Positions 9,442-17,871 of a DNA stretch of 64,000 bases are shown here, piece by piece (the first letter of the stretch is position 1; every line of letters begins with the position of its first letter). The stretch is from contig DAMH01000012.1 in assembly GCA_002499585.1 (NCBI GenBank), positions 13,010-77,009 of the forward strand, written 5' to 3'. The notes beneath the pieces are model-generated. The model was not told the origin of the DNA and ran no database searches. It saw nothing but the letters and a program-made list of their open reading frames with translations. Source of the DNA: Euryarchaeota archaeon UBA552. Its GTDB lineage: Archaea; Thermoplasmatota; Poseidoniia; Poseidoniales; Thalassarchaeaceae. Both the position numbers and the translations under genes were made by a program.

Positions 9442-10800
9442 CTATTGTGTTCTGAAGGTCAACACTCTACCCGCCGACCCAGGCAACGCCACAGGTTCGC
9501 CTTTTACTCCACCATGATGATGTCTTCTGTGCACAACATCGCCATCTACCACGGTGTGAGTAGGCCATCCGGTTAATTCCATTCCTTCATAGGGACTCCA
9601 TTGGACTCTCGTCCATGTTTGATCATCTGCCACTATCCTTTTTCTCTCCAAATCAACAATCGCTAGGTCGCCATCAAAACCCTCAATCAAAGAGCCTTTC
9701 TTTTCAATACCGTAAACCCTAGCAGGACCCTCACACATCCATTTCACGACATCTGAAAAACTGCATCTCCCATTTTTAGCGTGTGTCAGCATCAACGGCA
9801 ATGAGGTTTCAACCCCTGGCATCCCAGCCGGAGCCGACGGGTACCCCTTTGATTTGGCTTCAAGCGTATGTGGTGCATGATCTGTAACTACACAATCTAT
9901 TGTACCGTCTTTCAGCCTTTTCCACAGTGTGGATCTATCTTCTTCGTACCTAATTGGGGGATTTACCAATCCACGAGGTCCCAATCTTTCGACATCCTCT
10001 TGGTTGAAAGATAAGTGGTGGGTGCACACTTCTGTGGTTACAAGATCTCCTTTGTTCTTTACAAGCCAGTTGGCTTCCTCCGCACTCGTAAGGTGCACCA
10101 CATGCAATCTGTGATCGTGATCTTTTGCTAAAGAAACAGCGCGCTTGGTGGCAATCATTGCACATTTTGCATCTCTGCACTCTGCATGAGCCCTGATGTC
10201 CGTTCTATCCTTGAACTTCTCAATCCTATGTTGTAACCTCTCTTCATCCTCTGCGTGGGTCGCGATTATCCCGCTGGTATTCGAGAATATGTTCTCAAGA
10301 TCTTTCTGTTCGTGTACTAAAAGATCCCCTGTACTGTTACCCATGAAGATCTTGATTCCGCATAAACCATCCATCCCCTCCACGCTTTGCAGGTCGTTTA
10401 GGTTGTTCTTGGTCGCGCCTATGAAAAATCCGTGATGGGTAACCACCTTATTTGATGCACGTTGGATCTTTGACTGTAGGGTTGCCTTGTTAGTGGTGTT
10501 CGGGGAATTGTTTGGCATATCCAAGAACGAGGTGACTCCTCCTGAAGCCGCAGCCCTACTTCCACTCTCCAGATCTTCCTTGTCATAATTCCCCGGTTCT
10601 CTGAAGTGAACATGGGGGTCTATGGCACCGGGGAGCAAGTGCAATCCAGTCCCGTCTATCACAGACTCGCCATCTTTGGCATCCAAGCCTCCTCCTGGAG
10701 CCACAGCCTCTATCTTACCCCCGACAACTCTCAAATCACCTATTGCCACTCTTTTTGGTAAGATCATGGTCGCGTTCTGCACAAGCAAGTCTCCGGCCAT
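9442..10800 (-). CDS. pyrC: Dihydroorotase (class I amidohydrolase)
   Basis: Closes carbamoyl-aspartate to dihydroorotate in pyrimidine synthesis. Metal and active-site residues are in order: DPHVHFREPG (His-x-His), MPNNSPNT, the probable carboxylated Lys in GIKIFMG, THAEDE, VVHLTSAEE and the final Asp in TDHAPHT. Its ~450 residues fit class I dihydroorotases. Allantoinase is a close relative, but the HVHFREPG and GIKIFMG context favours dihydroorotase. The ATG at 10800 follows GGGCGGA; a GTG at 10821 is upstream. It is divergent from the tRNA gene. Confidence 0.85.
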   Translation of the reverse strand: MAGDLLVQNATMILPKRVAIGDLRVVGGKIEAVAPGGGLDAKDGESVIDGTGLHLLPGAIDPHVHFREPGNYDKEDLESGSRAAASGGVTSFLDMPNNSPNTTNKATLQSKIQRASNKVVTHHGFFIGATKNNLNDLQSVEGMDGLCGIKIFMGNSTGDLLVHEQKDLENIFSNTSGIIATHAEDEERLQHRIEKFKDRTDIRAHAECRDAKCAMIATKRAVSLAKDHDHRLHVVHLTSAEEANWLVKNKGDLVTTEVCTHHLSFNQEDVERLGPRGLVNPPIRYEEDRSTLWKRLKDGTIDCVVTDHAPHTLEAKSKGYPSAPAGMPGVETSLPLMLTHAKNGRCSFSDVVKWMCEGPARVYGIEKKGSLIEGFDGDLAIVDLERKRIVADDQTWTRVQWSPYEGMELTGWPTHTVVDGDVVHRRHHHGGVKGEPVALPGSAGRVLTFRTQ

Positions 10801-10881
10801 AGTTCCGCCCGGGCTGACCACAGAGAATCAATCACAATACTGTTTTGTCCCAGCGTTCAGTATGTGCGCGGTCCCGCTCGC

Positions 10882-10890
10882 TTCAAATAA
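10882..10890 (+). promoter_or_regulatory. TATA-like box of tRNA-iMet
   Basis: TTCAAATAA is centred about 26 bases before the first base of the tRNA, the usual archaeal TATA distance. Confidence 0.4.
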
Positions 10891-10911
10891 GCGATATGAC
10901 TGGGAGTAGTC

Positions 10912-10989
10912 AGCGGGTTGGAGTAGTCAGGTTATCTCGTCGGGCTCATAACCCGGAGACCGGTGGTTCAAATCCACCATCCGCTACCA
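10912..10989 (+). tRNA. Initiator tRNA-Met (CAT)
   Basis: A full cloverleaf folds by eye: acceptor AGCGGGT/ATCCGCT (one G-T pair), D-arm GAG/CTC, anticodon stem TCGGG/CCCGG with loop CTCATAA (anticodon CAT), variable AGACC, T-stem GGTGG/CCACC with loop TTCAAAT, discriminator A at 10986 and an encoded CCA at 10987-10989. The A1-T72 end pair and three successive G-C pairs next to the anticodon loop are initiator features. There is no intron. An 11-bp stretch of the D-arm side is repeated just upstream of the 5' end. Confidence 0.93.
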
Positions 10990-11093
10990 CTTCCACTTTT
11001 GGATGAATGTATAATGAAAGTGAAAAAACGTGTCACTGCTCTTAAATATTGAATAAAGTCATTCATAAAAATGCAAAATAGGTCAATGCTTAG

Positions 11094-11103
11094 TTGATAT
11101 ACT
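11094..11103 (+). promoter_or_regulatory. TATA box of radA (probable leaderless transcript)
   Basis: TTGATATACT lies 21-30 bases before the radA ATG at 11124, so transcription would start at or very near the start codon. Confidence 0.45.
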
Positions 11104-11123
11104 TCCGAGTTAGAGTCGTGAAT

Positions 11124-12125
11124 ATGCCAGCAAGGAAGACAGTTCAGGAAATTAACGACGAGGGGATTTTGATCGACGCAGATGAGAATGAGCCCAAGAT
11201 TGAGGACCTACCTGGCGTAGGGCCTGCAACGGCAGAGAAACTAAGGGAGGCTGGCTTTGATGAGCTTATGACAATCGCTGTCATGAGTCCTAAGGAACTC
11301 GGCGACCAAGCGGAGCTTGGAGAAGCTGTTGCATCCAAGATTATCGCGGGAGCCAAAAAAATGGCAAATGTTGGGGGTTTCGTGAGTGGGATTTCGCTGC
11401 TCGAGAGAAGATCTGAGGTCCAGAAACTAACTTCCGGATCGGCCGCTTTGGATGAGTTACTAGGTGGTGGGTTTGAAACTCAGGCTATCGTGGAGGTGTT
11501 TGGCGAGTTCGGGAGTGGAAAGACGCAGGTAGGCCACCAATTGGCGGTGAACACGATATTGCCTCAAGAACAGGGCGGGTTCGATGGCGAAGTCTTCTAC
11601 ATAGACACAGAGGACACCTTCCGCCCAGAGAGGATAGCACAAATGGCAGAAGGTGTTGGATTAGACTCAAATGCGGTTCTGGATAGGATTCACGTTGCAA
11701 GGGCGTACAACTCAGCTCATCAAATGCTCCTGGTAGATGAGATCAAGAGAATGTCGAAAAATATCGATGTCAAACTTGTGATTGTTGACTCTTTGACGAG
11801 TCACTTCAGGGCGGAATACGTGGGTAGAGGGATGTTGGCTGACAGACAACAAAAGCTGAACAAACACCTCAAGGAGCTAAAACAACTATCCGATGTGAAT
11901 AACGCCTTGGTTCTTGTCACCAACCAGGTTCATTCCAGGCCTGATGCCATGTGGGGGGATCCAACAAAGCCAATCGGCGGACATATAGTTGGACATGCAA
12001 GCACGTTCCGACTCTATCTCAGGAAATCTAAGGGTGGGAGAAGGATAGCTAGACTCATCGACAGCCCAAACCTTCCTGAGGGAGAGGCAGTGTTCACTGT
12101 CACAGCAGAAGGCATCCGTGAATAA
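11124..12125 (+). CDS. radA: DNA repair and recombination protein RadA
   Basis: Archaeal recombinase that forms filaments on single-stranded DNA and drives strand exchange. The ~333 residues carry an N-terminal helix-hairpin-helix domain (LPGVGPATAEKL near 29), the linker polymerisation segment, Walker A GEFGSGKT at 127-134 and Walker B LVIVDSLTS, with loops typical of RadA/Rad51. The usual linker FxxA motif reads FVSG (86-89). The ATG at 11124 was chosen over TTG at 11094 because the TATA element then sits at the correct distance and the protein begins MPARKTVQEI. It is transcribed alone and ends 7 bp from the convergent pepF-like gene. Confidence 0.95.
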   Translation: MPARKTVQEINDEGILIDADENEPKIEDLPGVGPATAEKLREAGFDELMTIAVMSPKELGDQAELGEAVASKIIAGAKKMANVGGFVSGISLLERRSEVQKLTSGSAALDELLGGGFETQAIVEVFGEFGSGKTQVGHQLAVNTILPQEQGGFDGEVFYIDTEDTFRPERIAQMAEGVGLDSNAVLDRIHVARAYNSAHQMLLVDEIKRMSKNIDVKLVIVDSLTSHFRAEYVGRGMLADRQQKLNKHLKELKQLSDVNNALVLVTNQVHSRPDAMWGDPTKPIGGHIVGHASTFRLYLRKSKGGRRIARLIDSPNLPEGEAVFTVTAEGIRE

Positions 12126-12132
12126 TACCGGA

Positions 12133-13836
12133 TCATACTGACAATGCATTCAGTGCTGAATCTACCTGAGAAATCAGATAACCCATGTGATCTGAATCAA
12201 ATTTCAGTTGTATGTCGGCCGCAGCAAAAAGATCGGGTAGCCTTTCCGTATTTCCTAGTGACATGGCCTGTTTGTAACTTTTCAGAGCTTGTTCAGGATC
12301 ACTCATTTGTTTGATCCATAATTGTAAGGCTCCTAGTTGGGCTATTCCATATTCTATGTAATAGAAAGGAGCACCGAAGAGATGCCCCTGAGTCTGCCAA
12401 AAGAGAGCCTCATCTTCCTCGAAATCGGTCCAGTCACTTTTGGGACCAAAGCGAACTCTCAATTCGAGCCATTTTTCAGAAAGTTGCGATCTTGTATGAT
12501 CTGGGTTCTGATAAATCCAGTGCTGGAAGGAATCGATCCTACAAATCCAAGCAAGGAGCCCAATTGTTGATTCTAGATGCATTTTTTTCGCCCTCTGACA
12601 ATCTTCCTCCCTTTCATAATACTCATTCCAGTGTGGCTGAGTAAGGAGTTCCATTGACATGGATGCGACCTCCGCGAATTCTATTGGATAATTACGTTCC
12701 TGAATCAGTCCTAAATCGCTGCAATACATTGTGTGAAAGGCGTGACCTGCCTCGTGTATCATCGTTTCAACATCAGCCTGTTGGCCTGAGGCGTTCATAA
12801 ATATGAATGGAAGGCCAGTTTTCTCCAAGTTGTATTGGTAACCTCCTGGCGCCTTACCCTTTCGACTCTCCAGATCCAACACGTCCCCCTCAACAAGACG
12901 ATCAAACATATTACCCAGTTCACCTGAAAGGGAATGAAACACGGCTGAAGTCTGGGATATTAATTCTGACACATTATTGAACGGGGTTAGAGGATCTCTA
13001 CCAAGAACATCTGGCGAATCTCCAGACTTCTCGTTTATGTCCCATGGACGGAGATTTCTATACCCCAGCGATTTCCTTCGCTTTTCATTTATGGAATGTA
13101 TCAAAGGCATACAGTGCTCTTCAACCGAACTGTGAAATGATCTGCAATCCTGGGGTGTGTAATCGAACCTTTCCATAGACCTAAACGCATACTGGACGTA
13201 ATTTTCAAAACCCGCGTTGACGGCGATTTGGTGCCTAGTTTTGACTAACTCATCAAATATATCCGAAATCCTCTCAGAATCCATCATTCTCCTGGCTCTT
13301 ACGGCGGTCCAAGCATCACGCCGAATCTGCCTGTCGTTGACTTCAAGGAATTTCCTCATTTGGGGCAAGGTGTATTCTTCTCCCTGAAAATCAACGGTCA
13401 TCGCTCCAGTTATTCTCTGATATTCTGTTGAAAGTTTTGTGCATTTAACCATCAGTGGAATATTCTCCTCGCGAAATAGCTCTATGGAGTTCCGCATGCT
13501 TTTCAGTATCAGGTCATATCTCTTTGGCAGGGAATCTGAGAGGCTAAGATTAGCAATCTTAAGATCTAATTTGTTAGATACTTCGGCCATTTTGGGCCTT
13601 ATTCCCTCAACAAACGACATGTAAGCCTCCTGTTTGGAGTCGTTCTCGGTATCACATGTCATACCAATGTAGAGTCTGGCTCCCGCTTCAGACAAATGTT
13701 CGGACATATCTGAGATGTCCGTAAAAAGGGACTCCAAATCCTCGATGTTGTTGATCTCCCTGTCCAACAGATTAGTTGCGACGGGTTCGAGGGATTCCCA
13801 TTTAGTAGCGTCAAATTTATTTTCCAGTGGGAACAT
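12133..13836 (-). CDS. Oligoendopeptidase F-like M3 family metallopeptidase
   Basis: Zinc oligopeptidase of the PepF/M3 family, expected to cut short peptides in the cytoplasm. The zinc motif is MIHEAGHAFHT (HExxH), with the third-ligand Glu expected in the following ASMSMELL segment. The long helical N-terminal half is typical of M3 enzymes, and its ~567 residues match. The ATG at 13836 has AGGTGA five bases upstream; a GTG at 13845 directly abuts the stop of the upstream zinc-finger gene. It ends a minus-strand series that starts with the thioesterase. Confidence 0.88.
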   Translation of the reverse strand: MFPLENKFDATKWESLEPVATNLLDREINNIEDLESLFTDISDMSEHLSEAGARLYIGMTCDTENDSKQEAYMSFVEGIRPKMAEVSNKLDLKIANLSLSDSLPKRYDLILKSMRNSIELFREENIPLMVKCTKLSTEYQRITGAMTVDFQGEEYTLPQMRKFLEVNDRQIRRDAWTAVRARRMMDSERISDIFDELVKTRHQIAVNAGFENYVQYAFRSMERFDYTPQDCRSFHSSVEEHCMPLIHSINEKRRKSLGYRNLRPWDINEKSGDSPDVLGRDPLTPFNNVSELISQTSAVFHSLSGELGNMFDRLVEGDVLDLESRKGKAPGGYQYNLEKTGLPFIFMNASGQQADVETMIHEAGHAFHTMYCSDLGLIQERNYPIEFAEVASMSMELLTQPHWNEYYEREEDCQRAKKMHLESTIGLLAWICRIDSFQHWIYQNPDHTRSQLSEKWLELRVRFGPKSDWTDFEEDEALFWQTQGHLFGAPFYYIEYGIAQLGALQLWIKQMSDPEQALKSYKQAMSLGNTERLPDLFAAADIQLKFDSDHMGYLISQVDSALNALSV

Positions 13837-13845
13837 TACTTTCAC

Positions 13846-14091
13846 CTAATTCCGATGCGAGTACGGGCCAATTGGCAATGGTCCATCTTCCTTCACGTAC
13901 TTCTGACGTTTCCACTGATTAGCCGCTGATTTCACATCCTCTTTTATTTTCTGAAGGTCCGGATGATCGGGATTCTGTTTCTCTATCCAGCATGCCGAGC
14001 AATATCTGGTCCCTTCATGATCTACATAATTTCCTTTGGTGCATCCAACGTTGCAAACGGAGCACGTCCCATATCCATGGAATCTCGACAT
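13846..14091 (-). CDS. Small double-CxxC zinc-finger protein
   Basis: About 81 residues. Two Cys pairs (CSVC and CSAC, about 20 residues apart) make one zinc knuckle at the N-terminus, with an extra Cys between them. The C-terminal half is charged and helical, ending in a Pro-rich tail. I do not recognise a named family; small zinc-ribbon/LIM-like folds of this type bind nucleic acid or protein. ATG at 14091 or GTG at 14097 are both possible. It lies between the Cgi121-like gene (34 bp away) and the M3 peptidase (abutting), so it is probably co-transcribed. Confidence 0.7.
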   Translation of the reverse strand: MSRFHGYGTCSVCNVGCTKGNYVDHEGTRYCSACWIEKQNPDHPDLQKIKEDVKSAANQWKRQKYVKEDGPLPIGPYSHRN

Positions 14092-14131
14092 TGTCACACC
14101 CAGAGGGGACTCACCTATCAGATTGACTGAT

Positions 14132-14728
14132 TTAGTTGATAATGGAGTTAGTTAGGTGATGAATAAATGAGGTCTCCAAGGAGTCCGACTCTCCATCCAA
14201 TACGTCTCCACCGATTCTGCTCAATCCAAACTCAGTTGGCACGGGGCGCTTGACGACAAGGCGACCATTTAATGATGAGATAATCCTCATCGCATTGTTG
14301 CTGTGTGTGTTGTAACAGGATCGCGGAATCCTCTCGGATCCAAGTGGCGTTTCTCCCCGGTGTTCTGGTAGGTAAAAGACCCAACCAATCTTATCATCTT
14401 GAGACAGTCCTGATCTTCTTATTCCTTCTTTGATTTGCCTTGTTCCGGCAACTATTCTCAGAAACTCTGTATCCGGACTCTTCGCAACACACTTCCCGTG
14501 TAGCTCAAGTCTCCTCAGAATTGTCCATGCTGACCAGGCGTGTCGCTCACTAGCCACTACTCCATTGCCGAGGAGCCCCCATCTGGGGGATTCTCGCGAT
14601 TCCATAAACAAAGAGATAGTGTCAGATATTGATTTACTCGTGTCCAAATCGAAACCCCATGTGGTAAACCAAGGGACTAGCTCTGACATGATTCTCTCTG
14701 GCGACAAGGGATAATCAATCCTTGCCAT
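14132..14728 (-). CDS. KEOPS complex subunit Cgi121-like
   Basis: The central segment (SPDTEFLRIVAGTRQIKEGI and RRSGLSQDDKIGWVF) has the Cgi121 pattern of 'E-hydrophobic-GTRQI-x-A-x-GI'. Cgi121 is the KEOPS subunit that binds the Bud32 kinase and recruits the tRNA acceptor end for t6A37 modification. At ~198 residues it is longer than the ~150 expected. The ATG at 14728 overlaps the Hel308 reading frame by 14 bases, so the two are translationally coupled; an earlier ATG at 14776 would overlap more. To my knowledge Cgi121 and Hel308 genes also sit together in other archaea, which supports the call. Confidence 0.65.
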   Translation of the reverse strand: MARIDYPLSPERIMSELVPWFTTWGFDLDTSKSISDTISLFMESRESPRWGLLGNGVVASERHAWSAWTILRRLELHGKCVAKSPDTEFLRIVAGTRQIKEGIRRSGLSQDDKIGWVFYLPEHRGETPLGSERIPRSCYNTHSNNAMRIISSLNGRLVVKRPVPTEFGLSRIGGDVLDGESDSLETSFIHHLTNSIIN

Positions 14729-17261
14729 TGTAATCAGTGAGTATTCTTTTGGCTTCATCTCTGATTGAAGAAGCAAGGTTAAAACTCCAACCCTGAAGTC
14801 CTGAGAGTTTTTCCAAATCTCCTTGGGTCATCCTAGCGATATCTCGGGTGGATTCTACAGAAAGCGTCTGAATCATCTCTCTGGCCCTGACCCTCCCTAC
14901 TCCTTTTATTGAGACAAGCGGAATTATGTCGGCCTTACAGCCATGTTGAACTCTGGTCTTTACCTCGTTGAGAATCTCTGAAATATAACCTGAGATTGAA
15001 TCATCAGCTAGGACTCCCTTAGGACAGTCGGAGACGATTTTGGATGCAGCGCGCAACAACCAATTTGCTGCTTCAACCCTTGAACGCAGATCTCCGGGCT
15101 GAACTCCCCAGTGCTTCTCCATCTCACTCATCTTGAACTCCTCTACCCAATCTAGAATAATCAGGGTGGATTTTACCCTCTCCAACTCGTCGGATGGATC
15201 AAGCGGCAGGAGCTTCTCTCTGTCATGGGCCTCGGAGCTGGATTCAATTTTGGTAATCTCACTGGTCTTGACCCAGAATTTTTGGAAATCTGGAGTCGAA
15301 GTCACAAGATGAATTATCGAGAAAGGCGATATTTGGCCTATACCGTCTAAATCAGCCAGAATACGACCGGCTTGCAGAAGTCCATCAAACAGAGTTCTAC
15401 CCGAAACAGGATTTAGATATAATCTCGATATGGTCTTTCCAAGATTTGTAGCCTCGTAAGTCATAGTGATTGATTCAGGCATGTCTTGTGAATGTCTTGT
15501 GACGAAGGTCGCCTTACTAAACCCAAAAATGGCTGGCCCCTTTCTGGGAGATCTAGATCTTCTAAAATCTGAGACCACCTCCGTAGTTTCTAGTTCTACG
15601 ATACCTTCTGCAGCTCTTACCCAATCTGGAAAGTCGTCCCCCCAGTTTTCTACTTTCAGTGAATCAGCCTCAGTCTCCTTGATCTTCTTTGTTAGCTTCT
15701 CATCATCGCCTTCTCTGGTTATCATGTCATTTTCAAACAGCCAAACTATCGACCTGTCGATTTTTGCCTCAAGGTCCTCTTTTGAGATGGTGGCTCCAAG
15801 GAAGGTTTTCGCCAAGAACATGCCGAGGGAATACCTATCTTGGATTCCACCCGTCGCGATTAATGCTAGCAAGTGGGTTAACAGAGACGGATCCTCTGTT
15901 GCAACTGTTGAATACGGGTTCGCCAATCTTGATACTATGGGTTCCACTCCGCCCAATAGGTACCTATCCACAATGAACTGCTCTTCATTGGAATTCTTAG
16001 CCAATATGATTCCTTCCCCATGGGGGTCATATCCTGGTCTGCCGGCTCTTCCAATCATTTGCCGTATCTCCATGGCCCTCACTGGCATGGAACCCCCTGC
16101 TGTTGAATTCCATCTCCGATGATCCCTGACAATAACCCTCCTTGAAGGCAGATTCACTCCCTGAGCAAGTGTCGGTGTAGCAACAAGGGCCGTCAAAACA
16201 CCATTTTTGAATGACTTTTCGATAATCGACCTTTGTCTCGGCGAGAGGCCTGCATGATGGAAACCGATTCCGCCTGATGTAGAATCGGCTAATGATCTTC
16301 CCATGAAGGTGCCCTCGCCCACATCTCTCAGCTCCAAACATATTTTATTCCACTGAGAAATTTTGGTTTGTTGGGCTTTATCCTCGGGATCCAATCGGCT
16401 AAGGATGTATTTTGATAGTTCGCGGGCCTCTTTCTGCGCGGAAGCTCGGGAATTTACGAATATCAATACCTGTCCTTTTTCGTTTATCGTATCCTCCAAC
16501 AAGGAATTGAGAACTCTGTTCGGATTCCCATCGATCTTTCGAGGATTGGGGAGTGAGAGTTTGTTTTGGCTGTCAATCCTGTGAATCTTGAGGGTCATGT
16601 CCGAAAAAGTTCCAGATTTCAAATCTACAGGACGCCAATCTGAGGAAACTAAGTTTGCGCCAAGCCACTTGGAGACCTCAATCGAATTACCTACGGTTGC
16701 TGATAATGCGATGATCTGACACTGAGGAACCTCGTGTCGGATCCTTGCTATCAGTATCTCTAGCGTCGGACCTCTGGTATGGTCATCCATGAGATGGAAT
16801 TCATCAACAGTTATGCAGCCAACCCCCTCAAGAAAATTCGGCCTCGAGCGAATGATGGAATCAAGGCGCTCGCTCGTACATACCAATATGTCCCAATCAT
16901 GTAGTGACCCTGACTCCTGACCCCTGTCTCCAACAGCTAAAGATGATTTCAGACCCAACTCACTGCACAGAGCTTCAATTTCTTCATACTTCTCCGAAGC
17001 AAGTGCCTTCAAAGGGACAATATATATTCCTTTCATACCCTTATTCTGGAGAATCCTGTTGAACATGCACACAAAAGCAACTGCCGATTTACCGCTCGCA
17101 GTGGGTATGGCTAACAAGAGGTTCTTTCCTGTAAGCCCTTTTTCAATTCCCTGTCTTTGGGGGGGATAGAAATTTTCGATCCCAAGGACACTTTGAATGC
17201 TTGCTGATAGTTGTTCTTCAATCCCGAGGAAGTCGTGATCTCCTCCTGAGGTGTTTCCCAT
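14715..17261 (-). CDS. Ski2-like DNA helicase Hel308
   Basis: Superfamily 2 helicase that unwinds lagging strands at stalled replication forks. Motifs in order: IPTASGKSAVA (Walker A), DEFHLMDD (motif II, DEFH variant), ALSATVGN (III), FVNSRASAQKE (IV), VATPTLAQGVNLPSRRV (V) and QMIGRAGRPGYDP (VI). These are followed by a winged-helix/ratchet region and a C-terminal helix-hairpin-helix (SIKGVGRVRAREM). About 848 residues, longer than the ~700 typical of Hel308. The ATG at 17261 (MGNTSGGDH) was preferred because the 37 upstream residues overlap the thioesterase gene and are unlike the family. Confidence 0.88.
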   Translation of the reverse strand: MGNTSGGDHDFLGIEEQLSASIQSVLGIENFYPPQRQGIEKGLTGKNLLLAIPTASGKSAVAFVCMFNRILQNKGMKGIYIVPLKALASEKYEEIEALCSELGLKSSLAVGDRGQESGSLHDWDILVCTSERLDSIIRSRPNFLEGVGCITVDEFHLMDDHTRGPTLEILIARIRHEVPQCQIIALSATVGNSIEVSKWLGANLVSSDWRPVDLKSGTFSDMTLKIHRIDSQNKLSLPNPRKIDGNPNRVLNSLLEDTINEKGQVLIFVNSRASAQKEARELSKYILSRLDPEDKAQQTKISQWNKICLELRDVGEGTFMGRSLADSTSGGIGFHHAGLSPRQRSIIEKSFKNGVLTALVATPTLAQGVNLPSRRVIVRDHRRWNSTAGGSMPVRAMEIRQMIGRAGRPGYDPHGEGIILAKNSNEEQFIVDRYLLGGVEPIVSRLANPYSTVATEDPSLLTHLLALIATGGIQDRYSLGMFLAKTFLGATISKEDLEAKIDRSIVWLFENDMITREGDDEKLTKKIKETEADSLKVENWGDDFPDWVRAAEGIVELETTEVVSDFRRSRSPRKGPAIFGFSKATFVTRHSQDMPESITMTYEATNLGKTISRLYLNPVSGRTLFDGLLQAGRILADLDGIGQISPFSIIHLVTSTPDFQKFWVKTSEITKIESSSEAHDREKLLPLDPSDELERVKSTLIILDWVEEFKMSEMEKHWGVQPGDLRSRVEAANWLLRAASKIVSDCPKGVLADDSISGYISEILNEVKTRVQHGCKADIIPLVSIKGVGRVRAREMIQTLSVESTRDIARMTQGDLEKLSGLQGWSFNLASSIRDEAKRILTDYNGKD

Positions 17262-17302
17262 TGATCGCTGTTCTGAAGTCAGGGCGCAAAAGGATGACGT
17301 TC

Positions 17303-17785
17303 CTAGGACCAACGGTGATATGCGGGATGTCCTTCCTCGACAGCCACAAACAAACCTTCGCCTTTGGCACAAATCTTGCCCTCGCTTTCAAGAACCATTT
17401 GAACACCTACTCGATCGTCGTATTTTGAAACATCAACTGAACGAGCCCTGATTGTAATTTCTTTCCCATAGGGAGTGGGCCTCAACAGCCGAACATTGTA
17501 ACTCGCTGTTACAGTACAGGGTGGCTCCGGTAAACTATCCCTGTCCATCAAAGCAATGGCTGCAGTCCAATTGCCATGACAGTCCATGAGTGTGCCAATT
17601 ATCCCTCCGTTAATTATTCCAGGAAAGGCTTGATGCTCGATTGACGGTCTAAATGACATCAACAACTCCTCTCCATCTCGATAAGACCTGATTCTTAGGC
17701 CACTATCATTAGAGGGCCCGCATCCAAAACAGATGCTTTTCGGTGCATAGGTTTCTTGCAGTGATTTGCCAGTGGTCGCTACCAT
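17303..17785 (-). CDS. PaaI-like hotdog-fold thioesterase
   Basis: 160-residue single hotdog domain expected to hydrolyse an acyl-CoA thioester. Marks are the N-terminal CFGCGPSNDSGL lead-in common in PaaI-type proteins, FPGIINGGIIGTLMD (the central helix start) and VTASYNVRLLRPTP. The substrate is unknown. It is the first gene of the minus-strand series, 41 bp before Hel308, and divergent from the M14-like gene. Confidence 0.78.
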   Translation of the reverse strand: MVATTGKSLQETYAPKSICFGCGPSNDSGLRIRSYRDGEELLMSFRPSIEHQAFPGIINGGIIGTLMDCHGNWTAAIALMDRDSLPEPPCTVTASYNVRLLRPTPYGKEITIRARSVDVSKYDDRVGVQMVLESEGKICAKGEGLFVAVEEGHPAYHRWS

Positions 17786-17871
17786 GTGTTGTGATAGCCG
17801 ACTAAGAATTCAATCATTTTGGAAATGTTGGACATCAGTGTCACTTATTTGCAGCCCTTGCTTGGGGCGGT

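Noticed and set aside
10903..10930. Possible integration (att) site at the tRNA
   Set aside because: The repeat lies at the 5' end rather than the 3' end of the tRNA, and no integrase is nearby.
15466..16122. 218-residue antisense frame inside Hel308
   Set aside because: Mirror of a well-supported helicase with all motifs; composition is typical of a shadow frame.
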